Shown in pieces: positions 34,479-42,574 of a stretch of 64,000 bases of DNA. Location: the NCBI RefSeq assembly GCF_902150045.1, contig NZ_CABFVU010000001.1:868001-932000 (forward strand), given 5' to 3'. Numbering within the stretch: position 1 is the first letter of the stretch; each line of letters begins with the position of its first letter. This stretch comes from Chitinophaga polysaccharea (lineage in GTDB: Bacteria > Bacteroidota > Bacteroidia > Chitinophagales > Chitinophagaceae). Both the position numbers and the translations under genes were made by a program. The notes under the pieces were generated by a model. The model made no database searches. It was not told the origin of the DNA and was given only the letters and a program-made list of their open reading frames with translations.

Positions 34479-35117
34479 TTACGAAAAACCGATGATCTCC
34501 AGAAATTCCTCCCTGGTGATAAATCCTGCGCCCAGTGAGGCCAGGTGGTCGGTATGTACCTGGCAGTCGATCATCTGAAGCTCATGTGCATAAGTTTGCA
34601 CAAAAGTGATAAACGCCGCTTTGGAGGCATTGCTCACGGTAGCAAACATGGATTCCCCAAAAAAGAAAGGACCCGTTTTAACGCCATAGAGGCCACCCAC
34701 CAGTTCATTATGCTGCCAGCATTCTACAGACATGGCATAGCCTGCCTGGTGCAGCCGTGTATAGGCTTCCTGCATTTCCCGCGTAATCCAGGTGCCGGTT
34801 TGGCCGGGACGGGGAATACTGCTGCAGCGGGCAATCACACCTGCAAAGTCTTCATTGAAAGTGATCCGGAATTGCTTTTTACGTAATACCTGTTTCATGC
34901 TGGCGGATACTTTCAGTTCATCGGGGAATAATACGAAGCGGGGGTCAGGGCTCCACCACAAAATAGGTGGTTCATCGTACCAGGGGAAAATACCGGAACG
35001 GTAAGCAAGCAGCAACCGCTCCACCGACAGGTCCCCTCCTACGGCGAGTAATCCGTCCGGCTCGGAAAGCTGAACAGGTGGAAAAACCAGTTGTTTATTA
35101 AGACGAAAAACAGTCAT
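34479..35117 (-). CDS. aat: Leucyl/phenylalanyl-tRNA--protein transferase
   Basis: Cytoplasmic enzyme of the N-degron pathway that adds Leu or Phe to proteins with N-terminal Arg or Lys. The 212-residue protein shows the family blocks: PDGLLAVGGDLSVERLLLAY near residue 20, GIFPWYDEPPILWWSPDPR near 42, GTWITREMQEAY near 107, SVECWQ near 128, GGLYGVKTGPFFFGESMF near 140, and the end CQVHTDHLASLGA near 190. It lies 8 bases downstream of clpS on the same strand, so tagging enzyme and recognition adaptor are expressed together. Confidence 0.97.
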   Translation of the reverse strand: MTVFRLNKQLVFPPVQLSEPDGLLAVGGDLSVERLLLAYRSGIFPWYDEPPILWWSPDPRFVLFPDELKVSASMKQVLRKKQFRITFNEDFAGVIARCSSIPRPGQTGTWITREMQEAYTRLHQAGYAMSVECWQHNELVGGLYGVKTGPFFFGESMFATVSNASKAAFITFVQTYAHELQMIDCQVHTDHLASLGAGFITREEFLEIIGFS

Positions 35118-35125
35118 ATCAGGAA

Positions 35126-35434
35126 TCAGCTGCCTGCCATTTCTTCAATAGTGGCACTAAGTCCTCTCTCCTGCAGGGCTTCACAAAGGGGGCGAAGCTT
35201 GAGATATTCGCCCTGTTTAACAGCATACTTTCCATTAAAATGAATAATCAGCGCACACTGTTCGGCCTGCTCGTGCGTATGCCCGCAAACCTCCATCAGT
35301 GAAGAAATGACCCAATCGAATGTATTCACCTCATCATTCCAGACTACCAGGCTGAACGGAAACTGCTCATCTTCCGCTACCAGCACATCTGTCTCTTCCT
35401 CCGGTAATCCTTTTGTACTTGTATGATCGCTCAT
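35126..35434 (-). CDS. clpS: ATP-dependent Clp protease adaptor ClpS
   Basis: Adaptor that binds N-degron substrates and delivers them to ClpAP/ClpCP. 102 residues: a flexible acidic N-terminus, then the ClpS core with SLVVWNDEVNTFDWVISSL near residue 28 (the Asn-Asp pair of the N-degron pocket), GHTHEQAEQCALIIHFNGK near 51 (His contacting the alpha-amino group), and GLSATIEE at the end. It is the first gene of the clpS-aat unit. A -7 box (35454-35461) lies 20 bases upstream. Confidence 0.95.
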   Translation of the reverse strand: MSDHTSTKGLPEEETDVLVAEDEQFPFSLVVWNDEVNTFDWVISSLMEVCGHTHEQAEQCALIIHFNGKYAVKQGEYLKLRPLCEALQERGLSATIEEMAGS

Positions 35435-35453
35435 CTTTAATAAAAGCTTTATG

Positions 35454-35461
35454 CAAAATTA
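35454..35461 (-). promoter_or_regulatory. -7 box of the clpS-aat unit
   Basis: TAATTTTG (then C) on the minus strand matches TAnnTTTG and lies 20 bases before the clpS ATG. No good -33 box. Confidence 0.45.
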
Positions 35462-35532
35462 CATGGATTATTCGTTAATTTATCCATATTTAGCAGAGAT
35501 TTGCGGATTTCAGGATGCTTCGAATTTAAAAA

Positions 35533-37683
35533 ATGGTTATGATGAACGGACTGGTTTTACTGATGAATACTAATTTACCGCTGAAAGATCCGGTGCCGAT
35601 CTTTTCGCTGGTATTGTTTATAATACTGCTGGCGCCCATCCTGTTACGTAAGTTGCGGATACCCAGTATTATAGGGTTGATCATTGCAGGTATGCTGATC
35701 GGTGATCATGGTTTTAAAATAATTCAGAAAGACAGTATCGACCTCTTTGCCAAGGCCGGGCTGTTGTATATTATGTTCCTGGCGGGCCTGGAGCTGGATA
35801 TGACCGAATTTCGCAAGAACCGCTACCGGAGCATGGTGTTCGGCGCCTTTACCTTCTTTATTCCCCTTACAATGGGATACGTGGTGTGTACCTATGTGCT
35901 GGAGTTTAACTTCATGGCCACGCTGCTGGTATCCAGCATGTTTGCCACCCATACGCTGGTGGCCTACCCGCTGGCAAGCCGGCTCGGCATCACTAAAAAT
36001 GAAGCCGTAACCGTGGCAGTGGGCGGCACTATTATTACCGATACAGCGGTGCTGCTGATACTGGCAGTGATCACCGGTGCGCAGGCTGGCAATCTCAATA
36101 CTTATTTCTGGGTACGGCTGGGCATTTCACTAGCCATTTTTGCCGCTATTATCCTCTGGCTGATGCCTATGCTTGGCCGTTGGTTTTTTAAGAAGATAAA
36201 AGACGATAAAACCTCGCATTTCATTTTTGTGCTGGCGCTGGTATTTGCCTCCGCCTTCCTGGCAGAACTGGCTGGTGTAGAGGGTATTATCGGTGCATTC
36301 CTTGCCGGGCTGGCGCTCAACCAGTTGATCCCGCATACCTCCCCGCTGATGAACCGCATCGAATTTGTAGGCAACGCTATTTTCATTCCTTTTTTCCTCA
36401 TCAGTGTGGGTATGCTGGTAGACCTGCGGGTATTACTGAAAGGCCCCGAAGCACTGATCATAGCCGGCGCGCTCACGCTGATGGCGCTTAGCAGCAAATG
36501 GCTGGCGGCAATGTTCACGCAGCTGGTTTTTAAATACAGCCCCAACCAGCGCAAGGTGATCTTCGGGCTCAGCAGCGCCCATGCTGCCGCTACTATCGCA
36601 GTAATACTCATCGGGTATAATATGCATATTGTGGATGAACATGTACTGAATGGTACCGTGATACTTATTCTTATTACCTGCCTGGTGGGATCTTTTGTTA
36701 CAGAAAATGCCGGCCGCCGGCTGGCCATCCTGGAAGCAGAAAGCAAACCGGAACCGGACGATCAGCCGGAACGTATACTGGTGCCGGTTTCCAACCCCGA
36801 CCGTATTGAAGCGCTGCTCGACTTTGCCGTGATGATCAAAGACCACAGCGCCCAAACGCCTATTTACCCGCTGGCGGTAGTACAGGATAATGAAGAAGCA
36901 AAAGAAAAGATTCACCTCACCAATAAAATGCTGGAAAAGGCTGTGATACATGCCGCCGCCACGGAAAGTGATGTACAGGTGGTTACCCGTATTGACCTCA
37001 ACGTTTCCGATGGTATTACACGTGCTACAAAGGAACTGCTGATCAGCGATGTGATACTTGGCTGGACTGATAAAACAAGCACCACCGACCGCTGGCTGGG
37101 CAACATTTTTGGTACTACACTGGATAACGTTTTACAGCGTGTATGGGAAACGGTATATGTATGTAACTTCCATTCCCCCCTGAACACCACTAAAAAGATG
37201 GCGCTGATAATACCGCCCAATGCAGAATATGAGCTGGGCTTCCTGCATTACATGCAAAAAATGTTTATGCTCGCTAAACAGGCAGGCGCCAGGTTACTGG
37301 TTTTCTGTAATGAAAAAACACAAACCATTACTACGGCATTTGCGGAGCAGACAAAGATGAGCGTGGACCTGGATTTCCGGCAGTTTGATACCATTGAGGA
37401 TTTCCTGGTGCTTTCAAGGGAAATCAACCGCGACGACCTGGTGGTGGTGGTTACAGCCCGTAAAAGCACGCTTTCCTATCATGCGTATATGGATGGTATT
37501 CCCGCTAAACTGGAGCGTCATTTCAAAGACAATAATGTGATCCTTTTATACCCGGAACAGAGAGAATTTGATTCACTGGAAGCAGGGCTGCAATCAGAAG
37601 ACCTTACGCTGGCGCCCATCCAGGAGCAGATTGCAAACCTTAATAAACTGGGTAAAGCAGTGAAACGGATATTCAAAAAATAA
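35533..37683 (+). CDS. Kef-type cation:proton antiporter (CPA2) with C-terminal UspA-like region
   Basis: Inner-membrane antiporter of 716 residues. Residues about 15-405 form a CPA2 membrane domain of about 12 segments: LRIPSIIGLIIAGMLIGDHG near 42, MFLAGLELDMTEFRKNR near 81, GGTIITDTAVLLI near 164, and GAFLAGLALNQLIP near 255. Residues about 420-700 are soluble and hold two universal-stress-protein-like halves (RILVPVSNPDRIEALLDFAV near 416; KKMALIIPPNAEYELGFLH near 555), not the KTN domain of true KefB/C. This suggests nucleotide or stress control of K+/Na+:H+ exchange. A two-way terminator follows. Several in-frame ATGs lie close to the start, so it is uncertain by a few residues. Confidence 0.88.
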   Translation: MVMMNGLVLLMNTNLPLKDPVPIFSLVLFIILLAPILLRKLRIPSIIGLIIAGMLIGDHGFKIIQKDSIDLFAKAGLLYIMFLAGLELDMTEFRKNRYRSMVFGAFTFFIPLTMGYVVCTYVLEFNFMATLLVSSMFATHTLVAYPLASRLGITKNEAVTVAVGGTIITDTAVLLILAVITGAQAGNLNTYFWVRLGISLAIFAAIILWLMPMLGRWFFKKIKDDKTSHFIFVLALVFASAFLAELAGVEGIIGAFLAGLALNQLIPHTSPLMNRIEFVGNAIFIPFFLISVGMLVDLRVLLKGPEALIIAGALTLMALSSKWLAAMFTQLVFKYSPNQRKVIFGLSSAHAAATIAVILIGYNMHIVDEHVLNGTVILILITCLVGSFVTENAGRRLAILEAESKPEPDDQPERILVPVSNPDRIEALLDFAVMIKDHSAQTPIYPLAVVQDNEEAKEKIHLTNKMLEKAVIHAAATESDVQVVTRIDLNVSDGITRATKELLISDVILGWTDKTSTTDRWLGNIFGTTLDNVLQRVWETVYVCNFHSPLNTTKKMALIIPPNAEYELGFLHYMQKMFMLAKQAGARLLVFCNEKTQTITTAFAEQTKMSVDLDFRQFDTIEDFLVLSREINRDDLVVVVTARKSTLSYHAYMDGIPAKLERHFKDNNVILLYPEQREFDSLEAGLQSEDLTLAPIQEQIANLNKLGKAVKRIFKK

Positions 37684-37714
37684 TGGTTACTACCGGCAGC
37701 CGGTGGCTAAACGC

Positions 37715-37747
37715 AAAAAGGTCCCGCATTTCTGCAGGACCTTTTTT
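37715..37747. terminator. Two-way intrinsic terminator
   Basis: AAAAAGGTCC (37715-37724) and GGACCTTTTTT (37737-37747) form a stem bordered by A and T runs, serving both the antiporter gene and the leftward tRNA-Val transcript. Confidence 0.9.
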
Positions 37748-37760
37748 ATTGTGTGTAGTG

Positions 37761-37835
37761 TGGGAGCTACTGGATTCGAACCAGTGACCCTCTGCTTGTA
37801 AGGCAGATGCTCTGAACCAGCTGAGCTAAGCTCCC
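37761..37835 (-). tRNA. tRNA-Val (UAC), copy 1 (last transcribed)
   Basis: 75-base cloverleaf: 7-bp acceptor stem GGGAGCT/AGCTCCC, D-arm, anticodon loop CTTACAA with anticodon TAC, T-arm with TTCGAAT, discriminator A. CCA is not encoded. Identical to the two copies to the right. Confidence 0.97.
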
Positions 37836-37872
37836 CTGAAGATCTTCTGAAAATATGTCAAACAATTTTGTG

Positions 37873-37947
37873 TGGGAGCTACTGGATTCGAACCAGTGAC
37901 CCTCTGCTTGTAAGGCAGATGCTCTGAACCAGCTGAGCTAAGCTCCC
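37873..37947 (-). tRNA. tRNA-Val (UAC), copy 2
   Basis: Same 75-base sequence as its neighbours, with anticodon TAC and no encoded CCA. The 37- and 38-base spacers on its sides are similar to each other (both hold AGATCTTC and ATATGTCAAAC), which points to tandem duplication of a unit of about 112 bases. Confidence 0.97.
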
Positions 37948-37985
37948 TCTTAAAGATCTTCGGAAATATGTCAAACTACTTTGTG

Positions 37986-38060
37986 TGGGAGCTACTGGAT
38001 TCGAACCAGTGACCCTCTGCTTGTAAGGCAGATGCTCTGAACCAGCTGAGCTAAGCTCCC
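37986..38060 (-). tRNA. tRNA-Val (UAC), copy 3 (first transcribed)
   Basis: Same 75-base tRNA-Val. Closest to the promoter at 38103-38133, with a leader of roughly 35-40 bases. Confidence 0.97.
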
Positions 38061-38102
38061 ATTTTGTTTCTAACCTATCGTCCCTTTCGTTCGATTGGAT
38101 CG

Positions 38103-38133
38103 CAAAGGTATAAACTATTTTTATTTCACCAAA
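38103..38133 (-). promoter_or_regulatory. Consensus Bacteroidota promoter of the tRNA-Val operon
   Basis: On the minus strand TTTG (38133-38130), a 19-base spacer, and TACCTTTG (38110-38103) followed by C match both the -33 and -7 elements of the Bacteroidota housekeeping promoter. It is the best promoter in the window and is about 43 bases before the first tRNA. Confidence 0.85.
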
Positions 38134-38147
38134 TATTTTTTGAAAAA

Positions 38148-38340
38148 ACGTGGATTTTGTCTGACTCAGGATCATGATGATTTTGCTGATTATTTTTTGG
38201 AATTTGATAAAGACCAAGGGAGATATGAGCAACGTACCAGCTCACATCTCCCTTAATTATTATTATTAAAATCAATAGTAAAAGTAAAATCAGGGTAATC
38301 AGCAAAATCATCATGATCCTGAGTCAGACAAAATTCACGT
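38148..38340. repeat. Large intergenic palindrome, copy R2
   Basis: Arms 38148-38192 and 38296-38340 are 45 bases with one mismatch. They begin TTTTGTCTGACTCA (a variant tip of the family) and continue with units such as TGATTTTGC. The inner hairpin is AAGGGAGATATGAGC/GCTCACATCTCCCTT (38216-38230 with 38240-38254). The right arm touches the stop codon of the lipoprotein gene; the left side lies behind the tRNA promoter, so this copy is not between two convergent genes. Confidence 0.9.
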
Positions 38341-39281
38341 TACTTCTTCTTTTTCTTTTCCATCTTCTTCGTGAAGCCGCCTTCGAAAAAGCATTTGATA
38401 CCCCGATAAGCGCCGCAACCACCTATTTCACGGATGCTGACGCGATTGCCGGTAAACTGGAAAGCGATGCCGCAGGATGATTCTTTGTCTTTGTACTCTC
38501 CCCTGTTACCGCCAATATAATGCCCTCTTCCGCTCAGTTCTCCTTTGCAATTACCGTTGTCTTTTGAGAAGGTGATAAAGAACTGAAATGATTTGGTATC
38601 ATCCCCATCGCGGATGGATACAATATTCATATCGCCGGAAGTATAGTCGCCGGAAAACTTATGTTTACGTGGTAAGGTATCGATCGGGTTAAAGATCTGT
38701 CCCGGATTCGTAGGCCCGTTGGAGTTAGTCATGATCAGTGTAACAGTTCCATCGGGATTTACCATATAAAAATCTTCTTTCAATGCGCTGCGGCTACCCG
38801 ACAATTTCTTTTCATTGCTGATCTTTACTACATTTTTGCTGTCTATTAACAGGGAGGTAACTGTGCCATCCGCACTACCTGTGCCGGCTACACGTATCCT
38901 GTTGAGATATTTGCCTTTTTTATCCAGGAAGCAGAGATAACCTACAGATTGCGACCTGCCTGTAGCCTTCACTGTCATATAATTCACCGTATTGCCGGGG
39001 ATCCGCTGTAACGGAAAATATTTCACCGGCTCACTTCTGGAGAAATCACCTTTCGTGAGGGTATCTGTTAAAAACCGCATGGCGGCAGTATCCAGCCGCA
39101 ATGAATCCGGTTGTTTCAGCTGGAGCGTGTCCGGGGTGAGCCTGTAGGGCAATGTACCAGGGGTAAACAATGCCTGAAAGTCTTCAAATGTCATGGGCTC
39201 ATTGCCATCACCCTTTTTCTTTTTTGATTTGCAGGCTGCCAGCATACCGATGGCCAGTAATAATAAGAGGAAACGCTTCAT
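38340..39281 (-). CDS. Hypothetical lipoprotein
   Basis: 313 residues with a lipoprotein signal (KRFLLLLLAIGMLAACKSKKKKG; lipid Cys at residue 17). The mature part is followed by a linker and a beta-rich domain (VNYMTVKATGRSQSVGYLCF near 100; SFQFFITFSKDNGNCKGELSG near 230) with several Cys near the end, and a Lys-rich tail (KKMEKKKKK). No known family recognised. Cell-envelope location is the only supported statement. It is divergent from the DtxR-type regulator gene. Confidence 0.75.
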   Translation of the reverse strand: MKRFLLLLLAIGMLAACKSKKKKGDGNEPMTFEDFQALFTPGTLPYRLTPDTLQLKQPDSLRLDTAAMRFLTDTLTKGDFSRSEPVKYFPLQRIPGNTVNYMTVKATGRSQSVGYLCFLDKKGKYLNRIRVAGTGSADGTVTSLLIDSKNVVKISNEKKLSGSRSALKEDFYMVNPDGTVTLIMTNSNGPTNPGQIFNPIDTLPRKHKFSGDYTSGDMNIVSIRDGDDTKSFQFFITFSKDNGNCKGELSGRGHYIGGNRGEYKDKESSCGIAFQFTGNRVSIREIGGCGAYRGIKCFFEGGFTKKMEKKKKK

Positions 39282-39376
39282 TACAATAGTTAATTCTGAG
39301 CGAAAAGTTATATATAATTTTTATATGTGCGCGTTAAAAAATCAAAAAACATACCGGATAGATAAATGTTCAGATT

Positions 39377-39402
39377 TATTATTTAGATTTGTCTAAATAA
39401 TA
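39377..39402. promoter_or_regulatory. Palindromic operator before the DtxR-type regulator
   Basis: TATTATTTAGA (39377-39387) and TCTAAATAATA (39392-39402) are perfect 11-bp arms around a 4-base spacer (TTTG), 11 bases before the regulator's ATG. The core TTTAGA-N4-TCTAAA has the shape of MntR/DtxR-family sites. A further half-site TTTTAGA follows at 39403-39409. Autoregulation and control of the Nramp gene are the obvious reading. Confidence 0.72.
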
Positions 39403-39413
39403 TTTTAGATAAC

Positions 39414-40073
39414 ATGAATTTATCGATCGCAGAGGAGAACCATATAAAGTCGATTTATAAACTGCAGGAGGGCGATGCGGTAGTTACCACTAATGCACTG
39501 GCATATGAGCTGGATACAAAGCCGGCATCGGTTACTGACATGGCTAAAAAGCTGAAAGAGAAGAAACTGATTGAATACGAGAAATACAAGGGTATTACGC
39601 TCTCCGCCGACGGCAGGAAGGCCGCCCTGCAGATTGTGCGCCGCCATCGCCTGTGGGAGTGCTTCCTGGTGGATAAACTATTGTTCAGCTGGGAAGAAGT
39701 GCATGAACTGGCAGAGGAGCTGGAGCATGTGCGCAGCGAAAAGCTTACCAACCGGCTCAGCGAATTCCTGGGTAACCCGGTAATAGACCCTCATGGCGAC
39801 CCTATCCCGGATGCCAACGGGAAACTGGTCAAACCCCGCCCTCAAACCTCGCTGGATCAGGCCAATGCCAAACGGCTGGTGGTAACCGCCGTAACGGACC
39901 AGTCTACCGCCCTGCTGGCCTTTCTCAACGCCAAAGGGATAAAGCTTGGCACCCAGCTGGAAATCATAGCGCATTACGAATACGATAATTCTATAGAAAT
40001 AAAAGTAAAAGGGCAATCTCCCATCACCATCAGCGAACAGGTGGCGAAAAATATTATGGTCAGACCTCTATAA
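39414..40073 (+). CDS. DtxR/MntR-family metal-dependent regulator
   Basis: 219-residue cytoplasmic repressor. Winged-helix DNA-binding domain at residues 1-65 (NHIKSIYKLQEGDAVVTTNAL; KPASVTDMAKKLKEKKLIEYE), dimerisation/metal-binding domain at about 66-140 with HRLWECFLVDKL near 78, HELAEELEHV near 94, and PHGDPIPD near 124, the His/Glu/Cys set of the family. A FeoA/SH3-like domain ends the protein (about 148-219). Probably Mn2+- or Fe2+-responsive. The next gene, 15 bases on, is an Nramp transporter, favouring a manganese role. Confidence 0.93.
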   Translation: MNLSIAEENHIKSIYKLQEGDAVVTTNALAYELDTKPASVTDMAKKLKEKKLIEYEKYKGITLSADGRKAALQIVRRHRLWECFLVDKLLFSWEEVHELAEELEHVRSEKLTNRLSEFLGNPVIDPHGDPIPDANGKLVKPRPQTSLDQANAKRLVVTAVTDQSTALLAFLNAKGIKLGTQLEIIAHYEYDNSIEIKVKGQSPITISEQVAKNIMVRPL

Positions 40074-40088
40074 TCATCAGCATATACT

Positions 40089-41969
40089 ATGAGCATCGAG
40101 CATACACATTCATCAGCATCGTTAAGTGAGGTACATCAGAGTGTAGAAACAAACGGAAAATCCAGGTGGAAAAAGATTTTCGCTTTCTTTGGCCCCGCCT
40201 ACCTGGTGAGCGTAGGTTATATGGACCCCGGCAACTGGGCCACAGACCTGGCAGGTGGCAGCCAGTACGGCTATAAATTATTGTGGGTATTGCTCATGAG
40301 TAATCTCATGGCCCTGCTGCTCCAAAGTTTGAGCGCCCGGCTGGGCATTGTGCGCGGGCGTGACCTGGCACAGGCAAACCGGGAAACCTATCCACCCCTG
40401 GTAAATTTCATCCTGTACATACTGGCAGAAATAGCCATAGCAGCTACCGACCTTGCGGAAGTGCTGGGAATGGCCATCGGTATCCAGCTGCTGACAGGGC
40501 TGCCGCTGGTATGGGGCGTGAGCCTCACCGTACTGGATACCTTCCTGCTGCTCATTCTGCAGCGCTACGGCATCCGTAAGATGGAAGGATTTATTATCAG
40601 TCTTGTTGCCATTGTAGGCGCCTCTTTCCTCGTGGAACTGATCCTGGTAAAACCGCAGATGAACGAGGTAGTGAAAGGCTTTATTCCTTCCATCCCCGAC
40701 AACACCGCCCTGTATATCGCTATTGGTATTATAGGCGCCACCGTGATGCCGCACAACCTGTATCTCCACTCTGCCCTGGTGCAAACACGGAAAATAAAAC
40801 GGGATGATACAGGTATCAGGCAGGCTATTAAAATAAATTTCATTGACAGCACTATTGCGCTGAACCTCGCCTTCCTGGTAAATGCCGCCATTTTGATACT
40901 AGCGGCCACCGTATTTTTCAAAAGCGGCAGAACAGATGTGGCGGAAATACAGGATGCGCACCGGCTGCTGGATCAGTTGCTGGGAAGCAAGCTGGCGCCG
41001 GTCCTGTTTGCAGTAGCATTGATCGCGGCAGGACAAAGCTCCACGGTAACCGGTACACTGGCCGGGCAGATTGTAATGGAAGGCTACCTGCGCCTGCGTA
41101 TCAACCCCTGGCTGCGCAGGCTCCTCACCCGGCTGCTGGCCATCATCCCCGCCCTGCTGGTAATACTCATTGCCGGCGATGAAGAAGTAGGAGCACTCCT
41201 GGTGTTCAGCCAGGTGCTGCTCAGTTTGCAGCTCGGCTTTGCCATTATCCCACTCATCCATTTTGTAAGCGATAAAAAGACAATGGGCGCATTCGCCATT
41301 AAGCCTGTCACTAAAATCTTCAGCTGGCTGGTCACCAGTTTATTGGTGTACCTTAACATGCGGATGGTATTGTCAGAAGCCTTTGAGTATATGTCTGGTA
41401 CCGGGAATATATTTGTAGATGGACTGATTATGGCCGGCTGCATCGGTTTCGTGGTGCTGCTCCTCATCACCATTGTATATCCCCTGCGGCGCCGCTACCG
41501 CGAAGATGCAGCTGCCGGTATCCATACCACGCAGGTATCGCTGGGAGAAATGGAAAAGCCCTCTTATCAGTGCATCGCAATGGCCCTGGATTTTTCGCAA
41601 CGCGATAAGGACATAGTGACCAACGCCATTGCTCACGGTAATGAACACACGCAGTATATCCTTATTCACATCGTGGAAAGCGCCTCCGCCAAATACTTCG
41701 GGAAAGAATCGGACGACCTGGAAACACGCCGCGACCAGGAACAGCTGGATACTTATATTGCCCTGCTGAAAAGCCGCAATATCAAGGCCAAAGGCGTGCT
41801 TGGCTTCCGCAGGCGGGCCCGTGAAATTGCCCGCATTGTACGCCAGGAAAAGGCCGACTTCCTTGTACTGGGAGGGCACGGGCACCGGGGTTTCAAAGAC
41901 TGGCTGTATGGGGAAACCGCTAACCAGGTAAGACACCAGGTAAAGATCCCCGTGTTGGTGGTGCAATAA
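40089..41969 (+). CDS. mntH: Nramp-family divalent metal:H+ symporter fused to a UspA domain
   Basis: Inner-membrane Mn2+/Fe2+ importer of 626 residues, about 200 longer than ordinary MntH. The metal-binding signature DPGNW is at residues 46-50 and the second, MPHNLYLHSAL, near 220; about 11 membrane segments extend to residue 465. Residues about 487-626 are a universal stress protein domain (YQCIAMALDFSQRDKDIV; then FLVLGGHGHRGFKDWLYG with the ATP-binding GxxGHxG pattern). A His-containing N-terminus (EHTHSS) may bind metal. The operator and regulator upstream point to repression by the imported metal. The UspA tail suggests nucleotide or stress control. Confidence 0.94.
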   Translation: MSIEHTHSSASLSEVHQSVETNGKSRWKKIFAFFGPAYLVSVGYMDPGNWATDLAGGSQYGYKLLWVLLMSNLMALLLQSLSARLGIVRGRDLAQANRETYPPLVNFILYILAEIAIAATDLAEVLGMAIGIQLLTGLPLVWGVSLTVLDTFLLLILQRYGIRKMEGFIISLVAIVGASFLVELILVKPQMNEVVKGFIPSIPDNTALYIAIGIIGATVMPHNLYLHSALVQTRKIKRDDTGIRQAIKINFIDSTIALNLAFLVNAAILILAATVFFKSGRTDVAEIQDAHRLLDQLLGSKLAPVLFAVALIAAGQSSTVTGTLAGQIVMEGYLRLRINPWLRRLLTRLLAIIPALLVILIAGDEEVGALLVFSQVLLSLQLGFAIIPLIHFVSDKKTMGAFAIKPVTKIFSWLVTSLLVYLNMRMVLSEAFEYMSGTGNIFVDGLIMAGCIGFVVLLLITIVYPLRRRYREDAAAGIHTTQVSLGEMEKPSYQCIAMALDFSQRDKDIVTNAIAHGNEHTQYILIHIVESASAKYFGKESDDLETRRDQEQLDTYIALLKSRNIKAKGVLGFRRRAREIARIVRQEKADFLVLGGHGHRGFKDWLYGETANQVRHQVKIPVLVVQ

Positions 41970-42002
41970 ACATACTAACTATAACGGGTAAACGATAAAT
42001 AT

Positions 42003-42389
42003 ATGCTTTCCATTTTCAAGCCGGGAGATACCAGGTATTTCAGTCGCACAGTGCGGCAGGAAGACTGTGCCACCTTCGACAGTGGCAGTGTTCATCCCGT
42101 ATATGCCACCTTTGCACTGGCGCGGGATGCAGAATGGTGTTGCCGGTTGTTTGTACTGGAAATGAAGGAGGCGCATGAAGAAGGCATTGGCACCCGGCTT
42201 ACCGTGGATCACCTCTCCCCTGCCGTAGCCGGCAGCCGGGTGGATTTTACAGCCGTTATTACACAGATACATCATCACGAAATTACCTGTAACTATGAAG
42301 CCGTTTGCAATGGCCGTGTGGTGGCCAGGGGGGTGCAGGTGCAAAAGATCCTCCCCAAAGAAAAACTGGCAAAACTTTTCGCGCGTTGA
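42003..42389 (+). CDS. Hotdog-fold thioesterase (FlK-like)
   Basis: 128-residue soluble protein resembling fluoroacetyl-CoA thioesterase FlK and related hotdog enzymes: GIGTRLTVDHLSPAVAGSRVDF near residue 60 holds the conserved His, HHHEITCNYEA near 88 forms a central strand, and GRVVARGVQVQKIL ends the fold. Substrate is some acyl-CoA, not identifiable here. It is 33 bases after the Nramp gene and may be on the same message, but a functional link is not evident. Stop lies 5 bases before palindrome R3. Confidence 0.78.
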   Translation: MLSIFKPGDTRYFSRTVRQEDCATFDSGSVHPVYATFALARDAEWCCRLFVLEMKEAHEEGIGTRLTVDHLSPAVAGSRVDFTAVITQIHHHEITCNYEAVCNGRVVARGVQVQKILPKEKLAKLFAR

Positions 42390-42394
42390 TCGCC

Positions 42395-42574
42395 GCGGAG
42401 CTTGTCTGACTCAGGATTATGATGATGTTGCTGATTTTTATTTTTTAGATACTTGCAATTATTATTAGGAGAGATGAAAGCGGATATATCCGTTCTCATC
42501 TCTCCTAATATTTTATAAAATAAAATCAGGGAAATCAGCAAAATCATCATAATCCTGAGTCAGACAAGCTCCGC
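42395..42574. repeat. Large intergenic palindrome, copy R3
   Basis: Arms 42395-42437 and 42532-42574 are 43 bases with one mismatch, beginning GCGGAGCTTGTCTGACTCA and continuing in 9-bp units. The inner hairpin (about 42465-42508) has the stem AGGAGAGAT/ATCTCTCCT, a covarying version of the stem in the other copies, capped by GGATATATCC. It occupies the whole convergent gap: 5 bases after the thioesterase stop and overlapping the last base of the response-regulator stop codon. Confidence 0.92.

Noticed and set aside
37761..38060. tRNA-Val cluster as an integration site for a mobile island
   Set aside because: No integrase, no att-like direct repeat and no foreign-looking genes flank it; the repeats are the tandem tRNA units themselves.
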